A stretch of DNA of 64,000 nucleotides from positions 558,001 through 622,000 of the forward strand of contig NZ_JAFLNE010000002.1 in NCBI RefSeq assembly GCF_017313225.1. Reading direction: 5' to 3'. Below, in pieces: positions 1-10,481 of this stretch. Below the pieces are notes generated by a model that was given only the letters and a program-made list of their open reading frames with translations, was not told where the DNA came from and ran no database searches. Both the position numbers and the translations under genes were made by a program. The number at the start of each line of letters is the position of its first letter. Positions within the stretch are counted from its first letter, which is position 1. Origin of the DNA: Allomuricauda sp. CAU 1633. Lineage in GTDB: Bacteria > Bacteroidota > Bacteroidia > Flavobacteriales > Flavobacteriaceae.

Positions 1-1
1 A

Positions 2-175
2 CGTATTGGTCGCGTAAAAGGCAACAAAATGGTGAACATGCAACTGAGCAATACCAAATTGGTGGACCGTGGTACCCGCTATATTATGGAAGAACTCGGC
101 CTGAATTACGAAGAGGCCGAAAAAGCTCTGAAGCAATATGGTTCGGTAAAAAATGCAGTCGATGCTTTAAAATAG
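2..175 (+). CDS. murQ: N-acetylmuramic acid 6-phosphate etherase, C-terminal fragment
   Basis: Partial gene cut by the window start; the last 57 codons are readable to a TAG stop. The peptide (GRVKGNKMVNMQLSN ... KLVDRGTRYIMEELG) matches the conserved C-terminal stretch of MurQ, including the NxKLxDRGxR motif and the helical tail. MurQ cleaves the lactyl ether of MurNAc-6-phosphate during cytoplasmic recycling of cell-wall sugars. The stop lies three bases from the end of the convergent sugar dehydrogenase gene, with no room for a separate terminator. The family assignment rests on this short but characteristic tail. Confidence 0.85.
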   Translation, partial: RIGRVKGNKMVNMQLSNTKLVDRGTRYIMEELGLNYEEAEKALKQYGSVKNAVDALK

Positions 176-178
176 TGG

Positions 179-1297
179 TTATTTGGGAACTAATCTTACA
201 ATTCCTTTCCCCTCTATACCTACATATATATAACCATCCGGTCCTTGGCGCACATTCCGTACCCGGCCCATACCATCCAGTAGTTTTTCACGGTAGGTGA
301 CTTTGTCATTTTTTAGTTCGAGACGTTCCAGATATTGAAAGGATAGGGAACCCACCAACAAATTCCCTTTCCATTTGGGATATTTGGCCGAAGTGACAAA
401 GGTCATTCCAGAAGGCGCAATAGAAGGTGTCCATTGATATAGCGGTTGTTCCATTCCGGGTCTGGAAGTCTCATCCGTGATTTTGGTGCCGCTGTAATTA
501 ATGCCATAAGTAATGACGGGCCAGCCGTAGTTTTTTCCTTTTTGGATGATATTGATTTCATCCCCACCCCTTGGGCCATGTTCATGCTCCCAAATTTTTC
601 CAGTTTCGGGATGTTTGGTCAACCCTTGTGGGTTTCGGTGCCCATAACTAAAAATGGCCGTCTTTGCTCCGGATTTTCCAACAAACGGATTGTCGTTGGG
701 AATACGTCCATCATCATGGATTCGGTATATTTTGCCTCCATCCCGGGTAATGTCCTGAGGGTTAACGTCCCTGTTGCCACGTTCCCCTACTGAAAAATAG
801 AGGTGTCCTTCATTGTCAAATTCCAGTCGGGAGCCAAAATGCTGCCCTCGGGTGGAATTGGGTTCCGCCTTATAGAGTAATTGTTTTTGTGTTAGCCTAT
901 TATTGGAGAGTTTGGCCCGCATAATGGCGGTGTTCCCACCCTTTCCATTACCCTCTGAGGAGGCGTAAGTGAGGTAAAGCCATCCATTTTCTCTGTAATT
1001 GGGGTGTAGTTCAATGTCCATCAAACCGCCCTGACCCCGCACATAAACTTCGGGTACATTACTGATTTTAGAAGTTTTTCCAAAGGAGTAATGTATCAAT
1101 TCCCCAGTTTTCTCCGTTATCAGCATACTGCCATCAGGAAGAAATGCCATGCCCCAAGGGTTCTGTAGGCTGGATACAACGGATTCCACAGTAAAATCAA
1201 GGGTTTCGGGAAGATTTATGCTTTTATCGGGAGTTTGGGCGCAGGATGTACTAAGCAGTACAACGAAAAAATACGGAAATACGATACTTTTTTTCAT
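179..1297 (-). CDS. PQQ-dependent soluble aldose dehydrogenase, lipoprotein
   Basis: 372 residues. The N-terminus is a lipoprotein signal with lipobox LSTSC (Cys19), so the protein should be anchored outside the inner membrane. The rest is a six-bladed glucose/sorbosone dehydrogenase propeller: NPWGMAFLPDG near residue 47, GQHFGSRL at 151-158 with the presumed catalytic His153, GERGNRDVNPQD at 171-182, and YGHRNPQG with Arg221 in the PQQ pocket, then HEHGPRGGDE. Family members oxidise aldose sugars in the periplasm using PQQ; the real substrate cannot be read from sequence. It is convergent with murQ and divergent from the adhesin gene. Length is normal for the family and no residue looks missing. 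Confidence 0.88.
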   Translation of the reverse strand: MKKSIVFPYFFVVLLSTSCAQTPDKSINLPETLDFTVESVVSSLQNPWGMAFLPDGSMLITEKTGELIHYSFGKTSKISNVPEVYVRGQGGLMDIELHPNYRENGWLYLTYASSEGNGKGGNTAIMRAKLSNNRLTQKQLLYKAEPNSTRGQHFGSRLEFDNEGHLYFSVGERGNRDVNPQDITRDGGKIYRIHDDGRIPNDNPFVGKSGAKTAIFSYGHRNPQGLTKHPETGKIWEHEHGPRGGDEINIIQKGKNYGWPVITYGINYSGTKITDETSRPGMEQPLYQWTPSIAPSGMTFVTSAKYPKWKGNLLVGSLSFQYLERLELKNDKVTYREKLLDGMGRVRNVRQGPDGYIYVGIEGKGIVRLVPK

Positions 1298-1453
1298 AGT
1301 TTTACGTTGAAATAATAGATTTCATGGATAAACGGTTACTTTTTGGTAATCGAGTGAGTTGAAGATAAAGAGATTTTTATAAGTATAGAAAATTACGATG
1401 TAAGAATATTAAGGTCCCAAATCTGAATATTCTGCCCTAACAAGACTTAACCT

Positions 1454-4400
1454 ATGCTCCCTCAAAAAACAAGGCATTTGCTATATGCCGTGTTGATGGT
1501 GTTCATATCCATATTTTGTTCCACGGTATTAGCAAAGACAGAGGTCAACCGGATACTAGCCAGAATAGTGTCCACTGTTTCAGAACCACAAGCTGAAGAA
1601 AAAGCGGAGATTTCCTCCGAGAAAGTTTCAGTTACACGGCCAGAAGCATCTTTTGCTGCAAGCAGCAGCATGTTCATGACCATTATCCAAGGGGCCAATG
1701 AAGAAGTGGTTTGCCCCAACGACGGTAGTACACTTGCCAAATTCTTTCTCTGTGGTACAAGTGATATCCGAACCATTTCCCTGAGTCAATCCGGTAGTAG
1801 TTACCAGTGGCAAAAACTGGACCCCAATACCTGTGCACCCACAGTAGTGGATGATTGCCCTACCATAAACGGAGCCTGTACCTGGAATACGGTTGGTACC
1901 GGTTCTACTTATAATCTATCCACCGCAGGTGAATTTAGGGTTCGAGTAAATTCTGGACAGTATTTCTATTTCAAGTCTACCTTGAACCCGTTAAACCCAC
2001 AATTGATCAAGGAAGATATTGTATGTGGGAATCCAGGTAGGGTGGAGGTGACCAATGTTCCGGCAGGATATGAGTATAGTTTAAACAGTGCTGCGGGGCC
2101 ATACCAAGATGCTCCCTTCTTTGATATTACATCTTCAGGTGATTACAGGGTCTATGTGCGCTTGAAAAATGTATCCGCTACGGCTTGTGTATTCCCATCT
2201 AATATTGTGACCATAGATGATTTGGACATTAATGTAGATGTCACTGCCAACGATATTCTTTGTAGCAGTGAATTGGGTAGTATAGATGTTAGCGTTTCGG
2301 GAGTTCCGGGATTCTATACCTATAGATTGGTGAAAAATGGGGTTACTGTAGATACTTTCGGACCAAACGGAGCCGATTCCTATACTTTTGCCAATGTTAG
2401 CCCAGGTACCTATACCATCCGTATAGATACTAATGATTGCTCCGAAACGGTCACCACTGACATCAATGGGGATTCCATCACAATCGGAAATGGGATAAGT
2501 CCGTTGGCTGTTTCTGCAACCGCTTCTGATAGTTTTGGTTGTGGAGCCACCTCGGTGGACGTAAACCTGACCACTTCCGGGGGTACGGCACCGTATCGCT
2601 TTAGTGTGGACGGTGGACCTTTTGGTTCTACCTATGCAGGTTCCACGACATTTACGGTTACATCAGCGGGGACATACAATATATTGGTGGAAGATGCCAA
2701 TGGATGTCAACGAAGCGCATCCGTAGATGTTCCAGACATTCCACCACCTATTTTCAATTTTACGGAAGAAGATGCCAATTGTGGTGGGGCCAATGATGGT
2801 AGAATCACCATTAACGTGACCAACGGATTTGGCTATGAAATTGAATACAGCATCAATAACGGCTCAAGTTTTCAGATAAGTAATACGTTTTCCAATCTGG
2901 CTCCGGGAAGTTATGATATTGTATTGCGCTATGAGCAGGATTCATTTACCTGCACCACAACCCCACAAACAGCAACCGTAGGGACACCTTCAACCATTAC
3001 GGCTACAGCTACACCTGATACGGTGCCCACCTGTGGTGACGAAAATGGAGGACAAATTACGATTTCTGGGGTATCTGGAGGAACAGCTCCGTATGAATAT
3101 AGCGTTGGGGCAGGATTCAGCACCAACCCCGTTTTTACAAATCTTGGTGTGGGAACGTATACGCCCATGATTCGAGATGCCAATGGATGCGTAGAAGCCC
3201 TTTCGGATATTGTTTTCAATGCATTGAACAAGCCCACCAACTTGGATTTTGCAATTTCCAGTTTGGATTGTATCACTACCACGGCTTCCGTTGGATTGAC
3301 CGTTACCGGAGGCACTGGTCCTTATACCTATGAAATTATTGCTCCAGCCGCCAGTGCGGTAAATAATGGGAACAATGATACCTTCAGTGGATTGGGATTG
3401 GGAACCTATACCTTCAGGGTTACCGACAATGCAGGATGTTCGTATGACGAGAACTATGCCATAACCGATATTAGTTCCATTGGAGCTCAAGGTCAACAGA
3501 CCAGAGTGGTAACCTGTGTAGGTGATTCTGATGGAGAAGGACGCTTTTTGGTGGATGGATTCAACTCCACCTATAGCTATAGTATTGATGGTGGTCCTGT
3601 TTCAACCGGACAGAGTGGAAACATTATCCCATTGACAGGCTTGACTGCCGGAAGCTATGTGATTTCTGTCACTGATGAAGAAACCAATTGTATCGATACT
3701 GCTACCTTGGTGATTGAAGAGCCATCGACCGCGTTTGCCATTTCCAGTTTTGATGTTACTGATATGAGCTGTCAAAATGGGAATATTGGTGCCGTTCGTA
3801 TTAATACCGTAGGTGGATGGGGTGGTAACCGATACACCTTGACTCAACCAGATGGCTCCACGCGAGGTCCTAAAAATGGAAGTACCTTCTCTAATCTCTC
3901 CCAAGATGGAACCTATCAAGTTAGTGTTACCGATGCCAATGGGTGTACCGTTACCGATAGTTTCACCTTGACCAGCTTGGATGCACCTACTTTGACCTTG
4001 GACAATGGTGCTTCAGATTTTTGTTACGACAACTTTGGTGCTGCGACTTTGGTGGTCAATGCATCAGGAGGCTTAGCTCCCTATCAATACCGAATTAATG
4101 GGGGTGCTTTGGGTGCCAGCAATACTTTTGCTGGACTTACCCCAGGAACCTATACCATTCAGGTGGTGGATGCCAATGATTGCCGGGATACGGTCACCGC
4201 AACCATTGAACCTCAAGTAATGGCCAATGCCACAACCATTCAAGAGTTGGATTGTGCGGGCCCTCCGGGACAGATTCAGGTGAACATCAGCAATGGATAT
4301 ACCTCGGGAGGTAACTATGATATTTATGAAGTAAGTATCAATGGAGCACCCTATACTTCAGGCAACAACAATATTACAGGGAACTCATTTGTGTACAGTG

Positions 4401-7400
4401 TACCCAATGATGGTTCTATTATTACGGATACCACTTTTCAATTTCAGATTACAGATAGTCGGGGTTGTGTAACCGAATCCAACATAGTTACCATTTCTCC
4501 TCCAGAGACAATTGCAGGTTCAGCGGTTGCTACCGATACGCAATGTGGTGACAATGCCTCTGGAATTGTGACATTGATTCCTGATACCACCCAAGGGATT
4601 CCTCCGTATGAGTTCAGTAATGATAATGGAGCTACTTTTGGTTCACAAAATATTTTCTCTGGATACGGACCCGGAACCCATGGCGGATTTGTGATTCGCG
4701 ATAGTAGGGGATGTGTGAGTCCACCGTATAGTGTAACCATTGCTGCTAGCACCCCATTGGATGCCACTGCGACCCCTACGGATGCGGTTTGTTCCTCTGG
4801 AGCAGTGAATGGTTCCATTTCAACAACCATTACTAACGGAGTGGCCCCTTTTGACTATGTCCTTCTGGACGTGGCTGGAAATCTAGTGTCCAACTCATTG
4901 GGAACCACAAGTACAACGGTGAATTTCCCTAACCTTCCTGTTGGGAATTATACCGTGGTCACTACGGATGCATCAGGTTGTGAGGATCGTGATGAAGTGG
5001 TCATCGACCAAAATACGTTGGATTTGATTCCTTTGGATCCAGACCCAGCAATATGCTCAGATACATCTTTCCCATATCGGGTAAGGGCCACAGGAGGAAC
5101 CGCGCCTTATGAGTTTAGGTTGGTGGGTGAACCAACGTTCAATCCGGCAACTTCAGGAGGCGATACCTATGATTTTACGGGGCAAGTTGTGCCTGGTGTC
5201 ACCTATTTTGTTGAGGTTAGAGATGCTTTGGGATGTACTTACATTGAAGAAATCGACCCGATTGGTCCTCTAAATCCGGTTACGATTACCGCTACGGCTA
5301 CCACAGCATCCTGTGATGTTGCAGGTAGTGGAAGTATTGATTATGATATTTCTGGGGTTGCTGCCCCTGGTAATTTTACGGTTACACTGCAAAATACTGA
5401 TACAGGGGTTATCGAATCAGGGCCAACGTCATTCACTGGACAAACTATTCCCTATAGCGGAACTTTTACTGGTTTGGCTCCGGGGAACTATCAAATTATT
5501 GTGGAGGATGATACCACTGGATGTAGCTCGAGTACTTTGGTCTTTATCAGCTTTAGTTCTCCATCCATAACTATTGATAATTTTGTAGAAGCTACCTGTA
5601 ACGCAGGTGCGTTGGTTACCGTAAGAGGGTTTGGCAGCAATGGCCCTTTCAATTATGCGTATGTTCCATCTGGTGATCCTGCACCAACCGTATTTGCAGC
5701 TGAAACTACCTTTGAAATCCCAGGGCCCTACCCTACAACTTATGATTTCTATGTGCAAGATGCCAACGGATGTACAGCCCTAACAACTTTAAATGTTACC
5801 CAAGAAGCGGGTGTTCCCAATCCAGTGATTGATGTGGTGAATCAGTGTACGGCCACTAGCGGTTACCAAATTCATATGGTTTCCCCGCTAACATCGGGAC
5901 CAGAACCCGAGAACACTTTTCAGTACAATATTGGAAGTGGTTTTCAAACCGGAACAACGTTTACGGTACCGAATCCAGGTAGTTATGTAATCACGGTTCG
6001 TGATGGCAATGGATGTATTAATACGGTCACTGCTGAGGTATTTGATTTCTTTGCCATTAGTGCGGATGCCACTTCATTGCCAACATGTAACGCTGGCGAT
6101 GGAACCATTACGGTGAACACTACAGGAGGTAGTGGAAATTTTGAATACCAGCTTCGTGATGCAGGCACCTTGGCAAACATTGGTCCAGCGCAAAGCACCA
6201 ATGTGTTCAATAATGTATTGCCAGGGGACTACAATATTTTGGTTACGGATTTGGACTCTAACACTGCTATCTTATGTTCCGATGAGGCTATTGTGAATGT
6301 GTCTACGGTAAACACCCCAGTAATTGCGGCCACACCCAGTAGCGACGTGACCTGTAATGGAGCTGACAATGGAACTATTTCTGTGGAACTTCAACCTGGA
6401 ACTGATACGGATACACCTTTAAGCTATATTCTGTATGACAGTAGCTTAGCTATTTTTGCAGGTCCACAAGGTTCTCCAGTTTTTGATGATCTACCGCCGG
6501 ACACCTATCAAGTGGAGGTGGTTTCTGATAGAGGATGTACCGATCAAGTGGGAGGTATTGTCATTGCTGAACCTACTATGCTGCAGGTCAATGCAGTGAA
6601 CACAGAATTCAGTTGTAATCCATCCAGTAATCAGTTCAGTACGGCCACGATTACCATTTATACCGATGATAACGGTGACGGCACTGGAACTGTTACGGGA
6701 ACTGGCCCTTATACCTATAGCATGAATGATGGTACCCCACAGTTTGATGGTACCAACTTCCAGACCAGCAATACTTTTGAGGTAATTGATAATGGAACCA
6801 ACCAGACCATTATATTGACGGCCCGAGACCAAAATGGGTGTGAGGAAACCTCCACAGTGACGATCAACAGTCCAACGGATATTACCTTCAGCTATGCTGT
6901 TAACCAGATTACTTGTGATACTCCGGGAACTATCGATATCATTGTCAATGAAGGTCCAGGAAATTACCAAGTGGAGATATTGCCTTTGGGCTCGGAACCA
7001 GCTAGAAGCTCTGGCGGTACTGATCGTGTAACTTGGGATATTGCCACTCCGGGAGATTACATATTCGCTGTGACGGACATAGGCAATGGAGGGTGTTCGT
7101 ATCTCACGACCACCATCACCATGCCAGAGTACAATACCATTGAGGCTTTGATTGCCGAAGTGCAACCTGTAACCTGTTTTAATGGTAATGATGGTGCAAT
7201 AAGTTTGGAAATCAACAACTATAGCGGAACCTATAACTACGAAGTTTTCTCTAGGGATAACAGCGGGGTTGAAACTTCGACCGGGGTTACCGGTAGCTTT
7301 GATACCAATGCGCCCATAAACTCCCCAGAAATTATTGGAGGCTTGCCCGCAGGTAACCTTGTGGTGCATATAGAAGCATTGGATTCGCCTTTCTGCGATG

Positions 7401-9742
7401 TGGTCAGTAATGTCACCACGGTTCGCTCACCAGATAGGGAATTGACGATTGATGCCATCCAAACCTCTCCAGTGACCTGTAATGTGCCAGGATATGGTGA
7501 AATTACAGTAGCTGGAGATGGTGGTTGGGGCACATATGAGTACCAATTGATTGCTCCTGATGGCACTACCATATTGGTGGATTATCCCAATACCAACCCT
7601 ATTTTTGAAAACCTTTCCACAGGAATCTATACCGTAAATGTTAGGGATATTCGAGGTTGTGAAGCCACGAACACCATTGATTTACCGTTGCCAATACCTA
7701 TTTCTGCGGATATTCAGGTGGTACAACCCTTGGCATGTAACAATGACAACAACGGAATTATTGAAGCTTACAATGTGGGAGGCGGCCAAGGCCCAGGAAA
7801 CTATCTGTATCAATTGAATCGGATAACCGATGGTACCAATAGTGGACTTCAAACTACGCCAACCTTTGCCAATCTTTCGGCTGGGGAGTATACCATCACC
7901 ATTTTTGATGGATGGAACTGTAGTTTTACCACAATTCCAATAACGGTTCAAGACCCAGAAATCGTTGTGGCCGAATTGGTGGAATTACAACCACCGGGTT
8001 GTGGGGATTTGGGTAGAATGGAGTTGAGTGTTACCAATCCAGAGCCAGGCGTGGATTATTTCTACCGCAGGGCAGGAACTTCAGACCCATTCACACCTTT
8101 TGGAGCAGGGATGACCAGTGTTGAAATTGCAGCAGACATTACTTTGGATCCCGGACCGTTCCAGTATGATGTTCAAAATTCCAATGGATGTCCTTACGAG
8201 CGATCCAACCAAATTTCCTTGGATCCTGCGGCGCCTTTGGTCATTGCTTTGGATTTAACGAATGCGACCATTAACTGTGCAGGTGAAGCAACAGGAATCA
8301 TACGTTCTGAAGCCTTTGGCGGTATAGGAAACTATATGTACACACTGGTAAATTCAGATGTGTTGCCTGTAAGCCCAGCAAGTATACTTCGTCCAGCGCA
8401 AAGCTCAGGAATTTTTAGGGAGCTGAACCCAGGTACCTATTATGTGTATGCCCAGAGTGGAGGGTGTGAGGCCATTTCAGACCCTATTGTCATTGAACCC
8501 AAACCACCATTGGTCTTGGAATATCTAGAGGCTGTTCCTGTAATGTGTGCAGGTGATACCAACGGTCAGATTATCATCGAGGCCAGTGGAGGAACTGGAG
8601 CCATCCGGTATTCCATTTCGGATACCTTGAGTGAGTTCTTTGAAGGTGACGATCCCGATAATCCGAATAGAAAAACATTTACTGATTTATCGCCCAGAAC
8701 ATACGACATTATTATTCAAGATGACTTGGGTTGTACCATTACCAGAACCGTTGAGATTACCCAACCTATGGAATTGGTAGCTGGAATTGCATCCACCACG
8801 CCAGAAGTTTGTATTGGGGATGGGGATGGTACCCTTACCTTGGAGGTTTCAGGGGGTACAGCACCGTATTACACTAGTGTGAACTCCGCTGATGATGCTG
8901 ATTTTGTACAAAATGATGACATGTTCTTTGATAACCTAATGGGTGGTGAAACCTATGTGATATTTATTAGGGATGCCAATGGGTGTCAGACCAATGTTGT
9001 TGCAGAAATAGGAGTGGGCGTGGAACTTATGGCCGAACCGATTGTAGAGTACGGTTGTGAAGGCATATTCCCAAATAGTACGGCCACGGTTTCCATTGCA
9101 GATACATCTTTATTACCTCAGCTATTGTTCGCGTTGGATGTTGAGGACATTCAATTGGCGACAGAGCAGCGAACTTTTGGCGATCTTCCACCAGGCGAGC
9201 ATACCGTTTACATTTACCACGAAAATGGCTGTGTCACCTTTGTGGAGTTTGAGATTGATGCGTATGAGCCCCTTACCCTGGAAGCTATGAAAACAGGCCC
9301 CAATGAGGTCACCGCGGTAGCCACAGGAGGATTTGGAGGGTATGAATACTTCTTCCAAGGGGAATCCTATGGTGAGACCAATACGTTCAATATTAATATG
9401 GATGCCAATGTAAATATTATGGTAAGGGACCAAAACGGTTGTGTGGCCAATTTGGTAATGCCCTTTAATTTTGAGGGGATGCCGGAAATGCCCAATTTCT
9501 TCACTCCGGATGGAGACAACCTAAATGATTACTGGTACCCTGGAAACAGGGAGTTTTTCCCAGAAATTGATGTAATCATCTATGACCGATACGGAAGAGT
9601 GGTCGCACGTTTGGACCAAGTGAAGAAATGGGATGGTAACTACGAGGGAAGCCCACTTCCTACTGGTGATTATTGGTATGTGGTGAATGTAAACGATCGT
9701 GAAAAGCAACGATATGTAGGGCATTTTACACTGTATAGGTAG
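1454..9742 (+). CDS. Giant SprB-repeat cell-surface adhesin with type B T9SS sorting domain
   Basis: 2762 residues. An N-terminal signal peptide (about residues 8-27) is followed by a short linker and then more than twenty tandem modules of roughly 80-110 residues. Each module has the SprB-type pattern: an early Cys, GGTxPYxYS, a GxYTIxVxDANGC strand and a closing Cys. The last 80 or so residues (from MPNFFTPDGDNLNDYW, about residue 2679) form the gliding-motility-associated type B C-terminal domain that directs secretion through the type IX system. Proteins of this class are exported to the surface and act in gliding or adhesion. No SprF/PorP-like partner follows, although one usually accompanies such genes. 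The modules diverge enough that the DNA shows no long exact repeats. Confidence 0.93.
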   Translation: MLPQKTRHLLYAVLMVFISIFCSTVLAKTEVNRILARIVSTVSEPQAEEKAEISSEKVSVTRPEASFAASSSMFMTIIQGANEEVVCPNDGSTLAKFFLCGTSDIRTISLSQSGSSYQWQKLDPNTCAPTVVDDCPTINGACTWNTVGTGSTYNLSTAGEFRVRVNSGQYFYFKSTLNPLNPQLIKEDIVCGNPGRVEVTNVPAGYEYSLNSAAGPYQDAPFFDITSSGDYRVYVRLKNVSATACVFPSNIVTIDDLDINVDVTANDILCSSELGSIDVSVSGVPGFYTYRLVKNGVTVDTFGPNGADSYTFANVSPGTYTIRIDTNDCSETVTTDINGDSITIGNGISPLAVSATASDSFGCGATSVDVNLTTSGGTAPYRFSVDGGPFGSTYAGSTTFTVTSAGTYNILVEDANGCQRSASVDVPDIPPPIFNFTEEDANCGGANDGRITINVTNGFGYEIEYSINNGSSFQISNTFSNLAPGSYDIVLRYEQDSFTCTTTPQTATVGTPSTITATATPDTVPTCGDENGGQITISGVSGGTAPYEYSVGAGFSTNPVFTNLGVGTYTPMIRDANGCVEALSDIVFNALNKPTNLDFAISSLDCITTTASVGLTVTGGTGPYTYEIIAPAASAVNNGNNDTFSGLGLGTYTFRVTDNAGCSYDENYAITDISSIGAQGQQTRVVTCVGDSDGEGRFLVDGFNSTYSYSIDGGPVSTGQSGNIIPLTGLTAGSYVISVTDEETNCIDTATLVIEEPSTAFAISSFDVTDMSCQNGNIGAVRINTVGGWGGNRYTLTQPDGSTRGPKNGSTFSNLSQDGTYQVSVTDANGCTVTDSFTLTSLDAPTLTLDNGASDFCYDNFGAATLVVNASGGLAPYQYRINGGALGASNTFAGLTPGTYTIQVVDANDCRDTVTATIEPQVMANATTIQELDCAGPPGQIQVNISNGYTSGGNYDIYEVSINGAPYTSGNNNITGNSFVYSVPNDGSIITDTTFQFQITDSRGCVTESNIVTISPPETIAGSAVATDTQCGDNASGIVTLIPDTTQGIPPYEFSNDNGATFGSQNIFSGYGPGTHGGFVIRDSRGCVSPPYSVTIAASTPLDATATPTDAVCSSGAVNGSISTTITNGVAPFDYVLLDVAGNLVSNSLGTTSTTVNFPNLPVGNYTVVTTDASGCEDRDEVVIDQNTLDLIPLDPDPAICSDTSFPYRVRATGGTAPYEFRLVGEPTFNPATSGGDTYDFTGQVVPGVTYFVEVRDALGCTYIEEIDPIGPLNPVTITATATTASCDVAGSGSIDYDISGVAAPGNFTVTLQNTDTGVIESGPTSFTGQTIPYSGTFTGLAPGNYQIIVEDDTTGCSSSTLVFISFSSPSITIDNFVEATCNAGALVTVRGFGSNGPFNYAYVPSGDPAPTVFAAETTFEIPGPYPTTYDFYVQDANGCTALTTLNVTQEAGVPNPVIDVVNQCTATSGYQIHMVSPLTSGPEPENTFQYNIGSGFQTGTTFTVPNPGSYVITVRDGNGCINTVTAEVFDFFAISADATSLPTCNAGDGTITVNTTGGSGNFEYQLRDAGTLANIGPAQSTNVFNNVLPGDYNILVTDLDSNTAILCSDEAIVNVSTVNTPVIAATPSSDVTCNGADNGTISVELQPGTDTDTPLSYILYDSSLAIFAGPQGSPVFDDLPPDTYQVEVVSDRGCTDQVGGIVIAEPTMLQVNAVNTEFSCNPSSNQFSTATITIYTDDNGDGTGTVTGTGPYTYSMNDGTPQFDGTNFQTSNTFEVIDNGTNQTIILTARDQNGCEETSTVTINSPTDITFSYAVNQITCDTPGTIDIIVNEGPGNYQVEILPLGSEPARSSGGTDRVTWDIATPGDYIFAVTDIGNGGCSYLTTTITMPEYNTIEALIAEVQPVTCFNGNDGAISLEINNYSGTYNYEVFSRDNSGVETSTGVTGSFDTNAPINSPEIIGGLPAGNLVVHIEALDSPFCDVVSNVTTVRSPDRELTIDAIQTSPVTCNVPGYGEITVAGDGGWGTYEYQLIAPDGTTILVDYPNTNPIFENLSTGIYTVNVRDIRGCEATNTIDLPLPIPISADIQVVQPLACNNDNNGIIEAYNVGGGQGPGNYLYQLNRITDGTNSGLQTTPTFANLSAGEYTITIFDGWNCSFTTIPITVQDPEIVVAELVELQPPGCGDLGRMELSVTNPEPGVDYFYRRAGTSDPFTPFGAGMTSVEIAADITLDPGPFQYDVQNSNGCPYERSNQISLDPAAPLVIALDLTNATINCAGEATGIIRSEAFGGIGNYMYTLVNSDVLPVSPASILRPAQSSGIFRELNPGTYYVYAQSGGCEAISDPIVIEPKPPLVLEYLEAVPVMCAGDTNGQIIIEASGGTGAIRYSISDTLSEFFEGDDPDNPNRKTFTDLSPRTYDIIIQDDLGCTITRTVEITQPMELVAGIASTTPEVCIGDGDGTLTLEVSGGTAPYYTSVNSADDADFVQNDDMFFDNLMGGETYVIFIRDANGCQTNVVAEIGVGVELMAEPIVEYGCEGIFPNSTATVSIADTSLLPQLLFALDVEDIQLATEQRTFGDLPPGEHTVYIYHENGCVTFVEFEIDAYEPLTLEAMKTGPNEVTAVATGGFGGYEYFFQGESYGETNTFNINMDANVNIMVRDQNGCVANLVMPFNFEGMPEMPNFFTPDGDNLNDYWYPGNREFFPEIDVIIYDRYGRVVARLDQVKKWDGNYEGSPLPTGDYWYVVNVNDREKQRYVGHFTLYR

Positions 9743-9957
9743 TATTTAAGGCTTTTTTGTCTATATTTACTCGGACAACGTATTGGCGTATACCGTATTT
9801 GAATTCAACCTTCTTCCCCCCACCACGGAATTTCAAATAAATGGTCAATAAGTGGCAAAGGAATTGAATTTGGCTTGGGTGAAAGTCAATGGTAATCAAT
9901 TCCCTTGAAGGTTCGAATAAAAAGGATTAATCACCAAGTCTTAAACAAACTACCTTA

Positions 9958-10257
9958 ATGGATAACACAAAACCTACTACTGGCGCGTCATCATTTTTGG
10001 CGCCCGAAAATGAAAATCTTGACTACTCCATTTTTCAACTGAATCTCTTCCTCAACGCATACAGCGATGGACAAAAGCCCTATAAAATAGATTATAATGT
10101 GTTATTGATGAGCTACCGTCAATGGAACGGCATCGATATTGATGAATTTTGCCAAGATCAGACCATAGGCTATTTTTTATTGAATCCATCCAATGATTCT
10201 GCAGAGGCTCGAGAAGCTTTTTGCATGGAAATCAGGGAGTTTCTTTTAGGAGTATAA
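9958..10257 (+). CDS. Hypothetical protein, 99 residues
   Basis: I do not recognise the family. The protein is soluble and acidic, with no signal peptide or membrane segment. A Ser/Thr-rich start (TTGASSFLAPENEN) precedes a probably helical body, and it has two cysteines. It starts at an ATG 215 bases after the adhesin, on the same strand, and ends about 75 bases before the tRNA-Pro promoter. It may be a chromosomal gene bordering the integration site. The 215-base gap to the adhesin holds nothing I can name. Confidence 0.6.
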   Translation: MDNTKPTTGASSFLAPENENLDYSIFQLNLFLNAYSDGQKPYKIDYNVLLMSYRQWNGIDIDEFCQDQTIGYFLLNPSNDSAEAREAFCMEIREFLLGV

Positions 10258-10331
10258 GCAGTTCAAAGTACCCTTTTTATCTTCAGCATTTTTATTTCTT
10301 AAAAATGAAGATATAGTTTTACTAAAATTTA

Positions 10332-10339
10332 TATTTTTG
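10332..10339 (+). promoter_or_regulatory. Bacteroidota -7 box (TATTTTTG) ahead of tRNA-Pro
   Basis: TATTTTTG fits the TAnnTTTG consensus of the Bacteroidota primary sigma factor. It lies 11 bases before the first copy of the tRNA 5' end (CGGGATGTGGC at 10351), which is where a tRNA promoter should be. It is 131 bases before the intact tRNA gene, so a long leader must be removed if this promoter is used. Confidence 0.5.
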
Positions 10340-10350
10340 CAATCCGTTTT

Positions 10351-10481
10351 CGGGATGTGGCCCTTCGGCTACGCTCAGGATAGACCCCGTCTGTCACCCA
10401 GACTGCTTAGCAGTGGACGTTTTGGAAATTGGGTATTGTTTATTGGAAATTGTTGACCGTAGGTCAAACACGGGATGTGGC
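10351..10481 (+). repeat. 11-bp direct duplication of the tRNA-Pro 5' end, 120 bp apart
   Basis: CGGGATGTGGC occurs at 10351-10361 and again at 10471-10481, where it begins the intact tRNA. The 109 bases between begin with CCTTCGGCTACGCTCAGG, which resembles short palindromic repeats common between Flavobacteria genes, and include a small hairpin (GTCTG-tcacc-CAGAC). The arrangement looks like an insertion into the tRNA 5' end with an 11-bp target duplication. Confidence 0.6.

Noticed and set aside
1454-9742. Repeats of the adhesin considered as a CRISPR-like or tandem DNA repeat array
   Set aside because: The repetition is at protein level in one continuous reading frame, without short exact repeats and spacers.
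10351-10361. tRNA 5' duplicate considered as the second att site
   Set aside because: Both copies lie on the same side of the integrase and concern the tRNA 5' end, so they cannot bracket the element.
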